Assembly: GCA_014239035.1 (NCBI GenBank)
Contig: JAAZZY010000030.1
Coordinates: 1-16,322 of the forward strand
Length of the DNA stretch: 16,322 nt
DNA from: Chlamydiia bacterium
Lineage (GTDB): Bacteria > Chlamydiota > Chlamydiia > Chlamydiales > JAAZZY01
Direction of reading: 5' to 3'
In this document: one piece after another, positions 14,299-16,322 of the stretch
Layout: the number at the start of each line of letters is the position of its first letter
Position numbering within the stretch: the stretch's first letter is position 1
The notes under the pieces: generated by a model
The model's database searches: none
What the model was told of the DNA's origin: nothing
The model's input: only the letters and a program-made list of their open reading frames with translations
Translations under genes and position numbers: made by a program

Positions 14299-15726
14299 AT
14301 GTTTCTAAAGTTCTTCTCAAAAAAATTAATCGGTTTCTCAATTGATAAGCAGACCCTTAGGTATGCTTTGATAACAGTAAAACAAAACAAAATTATTGTT
14401 GAAGAGTCTCACATATTCTCCATCAATTGTAAAACAGCTTTACATAGACTTCAACATCTTTTAACCCTCTATCCATCATGTTTTTCCACAAGCGCTACAA
14501 AATCTCTTTTAGCTACTGGGGCAGAAGATATTAAGTCCAAAAGAGACCGTCAGATTGTTGTAAAAAATAAAATTGAATCTTTACTCCCCACAGAAGAAAT
14601 TTGCCTTAGCTCCCTTGACGGCCCAAGTTCAAAGAGTGTCCCCTATTTTTGTTTAAAGCAAAATACACTCATTGAAATGCAGAATCTATATGAGAAACTT
14701 TTGCTTCTCCCTCAAAAATGCATTGTTTCATCGCAGGCACTGCTTTCGCTTGAATATTTTTTTGCAAAACCTACTCAAAAAAAAGTGCTGCTTTATTTTT
14801 CTAAAGAAGATGTGGAGCTTCTTTTTCTTATAGATAAAAAGCTTAAAAACTCAGTCTCTTTTTCAACAAAGAATCTAACTCCTCAGAAAATCATAAAACG
14901 TGTACTTAAAGAATTCTACTTACTTTTTCCTGAGAAAGAAACTATTGCTCTAGCTATTCATGGGTCACCCTCTTTCTTAGAGGAACTTTTACAAGCCATA
15001 AAAGGAATCCCCTATTTAAAACTGGATAAAAGCCTTTATGGATCATTTGAAACCGAGCATCCAGAATTTTTAATTGAAATTGGAGCAGCGTTTGGGCTTC
15101 TAGGAATCTTTAAACATAATTTTCAAAAAAGCTCCTTTGGAAAAGCCCTAAAGGTCTACAAAAGGCCTATTTTCATTCAATCCCTCTTGATTTGTGGCAT
15201 ATTTTTTCTATCTCTTTTTTCCTGGAACCTTAAAATCTCCCAAATAGAAGCTCAGAATACTCTGATCTTAGAAAAAAGCTTTTCAACGCTCGGGAAAAAG
15301 CTTTCTAAAGAGCAGAGTCTAAATTCGACTCATGTATTGAATAAATTGCTCAAAGAAAAACAAAAAGCAACCCCAAGCTATCAACTTCAAACTAATGATT
15401 TTTCTGTAACAGAGACCCTCATGTGGATTGCAACCATTTTTAATAAGGTAAAAGAGGAGCGCTCGCCACCTTTTATTATCGAAAATTTCAAATATTGCCG
15501 CAGCCAAACATCAGCTCATCAAAAAGGAAAAAAGCCGCAACATTTAAAAGTGGCTATCACGTTTTCTGCAGATAACTCTCCCATAGCAAGAAAGGTATAT
15601 GATGAGATTTGCAAGTCTAAGCATATCGTAGATACAACAAAGAAAATTGACTGGAGCTATCAGAATAATCAATACCAGGCCACTTTTTTTCTGAAAAACA
15701 AGGGGACTCGTAAGAAAGATGCATAA
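14299..15726 (+). CDS. PilM/PilN- or GspL-like inner-membrane assembly protein
   Basis: 475 residues from the ATG at 14299; an in-frame GTG at 14290 would add three. Neither has a clear Shine-Dalgarno. From the ATG start, residues about 1-275 form a cytoplasmic domain that opens like the actin-like fold of PilM/GspL (LIGFSIDKQTLRYALI) and ends with FLIEIGAAFGLLG, comparable to the PilM stretch before its last strand. One membrane helix follows (about 290-309), then a coiled linker and a periplasmic domain of about 110 residues resembling the ferredoxin-like end of GspL or PilN. This order (actin-like, helix, ferredoxin-like) is that of GspL, the partner of the GspE ATPase in type II secretion. 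Similarity is by architecture, not by strong motifs. The next gene overlaps it by 8 bp, and a lipoprotein follows. Confidence 0.6.
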   Translation: MFLKFFSKKLIGFSIDKQTLRYALITVKQNKIIVEESHIFSINCKTALHRLQHLLTLYPSCFSTSATKSLLATGAEDIKSKRDRQIVVKNKIESLLPTEEICLSSLDGPSSKSVPYFCLKQNTLIEMQNLYEKLLLLPQKCIVSSQALLSLEYFFAKPTQKKVLLYFSKEDVELLFLIDKKLKNSVSFSTKNLTPQKIIKRVLKEFYLLFPEKETIALAIHGSPSFLEELLQAIKGIPYLKLDKSLYGSFETEHPEFLIEIGAAFGLLGIFKHNFQKSSFGKALKVYKRPIFIQSLLICGIFFLSLFSWNLKISQIEAQNTLILEKSFSTLGKKLSKEQSLNSTHVLNKLLKEKQKATPSYQLQTNDFSVTETLMWIATIFNKVKEERSPPFIIENFKYCRSQTSAHQKGKKPQHLKVAITFSADNSPIARKVYDEICKSKHIVDTTKKIDWSYQNNQYQATFFLKNKGTRKKDA

Positions 15727-16210
15727 AAGACTTCTTTGTATATATCTCATCCTGATCCTTCCTATAGCAGTGCTTAACTTCACCAAAATCCTAAAAATAA
15801 AAAAACTCAAAAAAAAGCAAACAGAACTGCTTTTTCTAGAATCAAGGATAGATTCTTTTGCATCTATTGAGAAAGCGAATCAAAAAGTTCGCAAAAAATT
15901 TAAAAGCTTTAACCCCGAATACCTCTATACCTTTCTAGAACAGTTACCTCTGACAAATAACGCGATTCAAATGATAGAGACATCCTCAGAAAAAACCCCG
16001 TTTTATATAGAAAAAAAAGAGTCGCTTGCAAACTCTGTCGAAGCAGACCTATCAGAAATCAAGACTATCCTAGAAAGAGTTGAGGGAGATGAGACTCCGC
16101 AAAAACCTCACTTAACTTTCACAGAATTTTCTCTCAAAAAAAATAAACACCCTGAAAATATAACTTATCACTTAAACTTTAAGCTCACTAAAAGAGAATA
16201 TCTCAACTAA
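15719..16210 (+). CDS. PilO/GspM-like membrane-anchored protein
   Basis: 163 residues. A short basic start is followed by one hydrophobic helix (about 4-20), then a lysine-rich coiled-coil segment (about 22-62) and a small C-terminal domain with alternating strand-like sequence (LTFTEFSL, ITYHLNFKLTK). This bitopic layout is that of PilO or GspM, which pair with PilN or GspL in the inner-membrane platform. No diagnostic motif is seen; assignment rests on layout and position. It begins 8 bp inside the upstream gene, so the two are translationally coupled; AGGGGA (15701-15706) is 12 nt before its ATG. The next ATG follows its stop after 3 bp. Confidence 0.55.
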   Translation: MHKRLLCIYLILILPIAVLNFTKILKIKKLKKKQTELLFLESRIDSFASIEKANQKVRKKFKSFNPEYLYTFLEQLPLTNNAIQMIETSSEKTPFYIEKKESLANSVEADLSEIKTILERVEGDETPQKPHLTFTEFSLKKNKHPENITYHLNFKLTKREYLN

Positions 16211-16213
16211 AGC

Positions 16214-16322
16214 ATGTTTAAAAAAATCCTTTTTTTCAGTTTTTGTGTGTTTTTAACCTCATGTGGTTCTACACCACAAAACTCCCTTTCAAAGGTTCGC
16301 CTAACCAACCAGAAAGGATTTA
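16214..16322 (+). CDS. Lipoprotein, N-terminal part (cut by window edge)
   Basis: 36 codons are visible from the ATG at 16214 to the right edge. The protein starts MFKKILFFSFCVFLTSCGST: two lysines, a hydrophobic core and the lipobox LTSC (14-17), so signal peptidase II would cleave before Cys17 and the mature protein would be lipid-anchored. The next residues are TPQNSLSKVRLTNQKGF. It starts 3 bp after the PilO/GspM-like gene. In type IV pilus operons the lipoprotein PilP follows PilO and is followed by the secretin PilQ; in type II secretion a pilotin or the secretin may be lipidated. Which of these it is cannot be decided from 36 residues. Confidence 0.75.
   Translation, partial: MFKKILFFSFCVFLTSCGSTPQNSLSKVRLTNQKGF

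Noticed and set aside
1..16322. Insertion sequences, CRISPR arrays, integrase or attachment-site remains.
   Set aside because: No transposase-like protein, no direct repeat series and no tRNA-flanked duplication was seen, despite apparent insertions in the conserved gene order.

Overview
The window looks like a chromosomal segment of a chlamydia-like bacterium (phylum Chlamydiae, probably an environmental or arthropod/amoeba-associated lineage rather than the genus Chlamydia). The evidence is a double-length ThyX, a 717-residue GreA whose last ~150 residues alone are GreA, a small acidic protein beside greA that resembles chlamydial CT635, tandem TyrP-type permeases, and low-GC DNA. From memory, Chlamydia trachomatis carries thyX (CT632), hemB (CT633), nqrA (CT634), CT635 and greA (CT636) side by side. 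This window keeps thyX, hemB, greA and the CT635-like gene in that neighbourhood, but with extra genes inserted. The species cannot be named from sequence reading alone.

Layout. (1) Positions 1-4624, minus strand: an apparent operon thyX - tyrP - tyrP - trpS (trpS runs off the left edge), combining thymidylate synthesis, uptake of aromatic amino acids and tryptophan charging. (2) 4918-6230, plus strand: two tandem paralogous proteins that I read as globular C1q-like (gC1q/TNF-fold) domain proteins, the most unusual content of the window. (3) 6315-7313: hemB, of the Mg-type. (4) 7381-9492: a type V autotransporter with signal peptide, beta-helical passenger and C-terminal barrel; it is not a classical Pmp. 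(5) 9489-12100, minus strand: greA followed by a YacP/Rae1-like NYN-domain nuclease, probably co-transcribed. (6) 12251-12661: the CT635-like protein, divergent from greA. (7) 12658-14247, minus strand: yggT - dus - acyP. (8) 14299 to the right edge, plus strand: a three-gene run that looks like the inner-membrane assembly platform of a type II secretion or type IV pilus-like machine (PilM/PilN- or GspL-like protein, PilO/GspM-like protein, then a lipoprotein cut by the edge).

The genome is tightly packed: two convergent pairs overlap by 4 bp through their stop codons, and most spacers are under 100 bp. The only larger non-coding stretches are 4625-4917 (293 bp, divergent promoters) and 12101-12250 (150 bp, divergent promoters). 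I saw no rRNA, tRNA, CRISPR array, insertion sequence or integrase.
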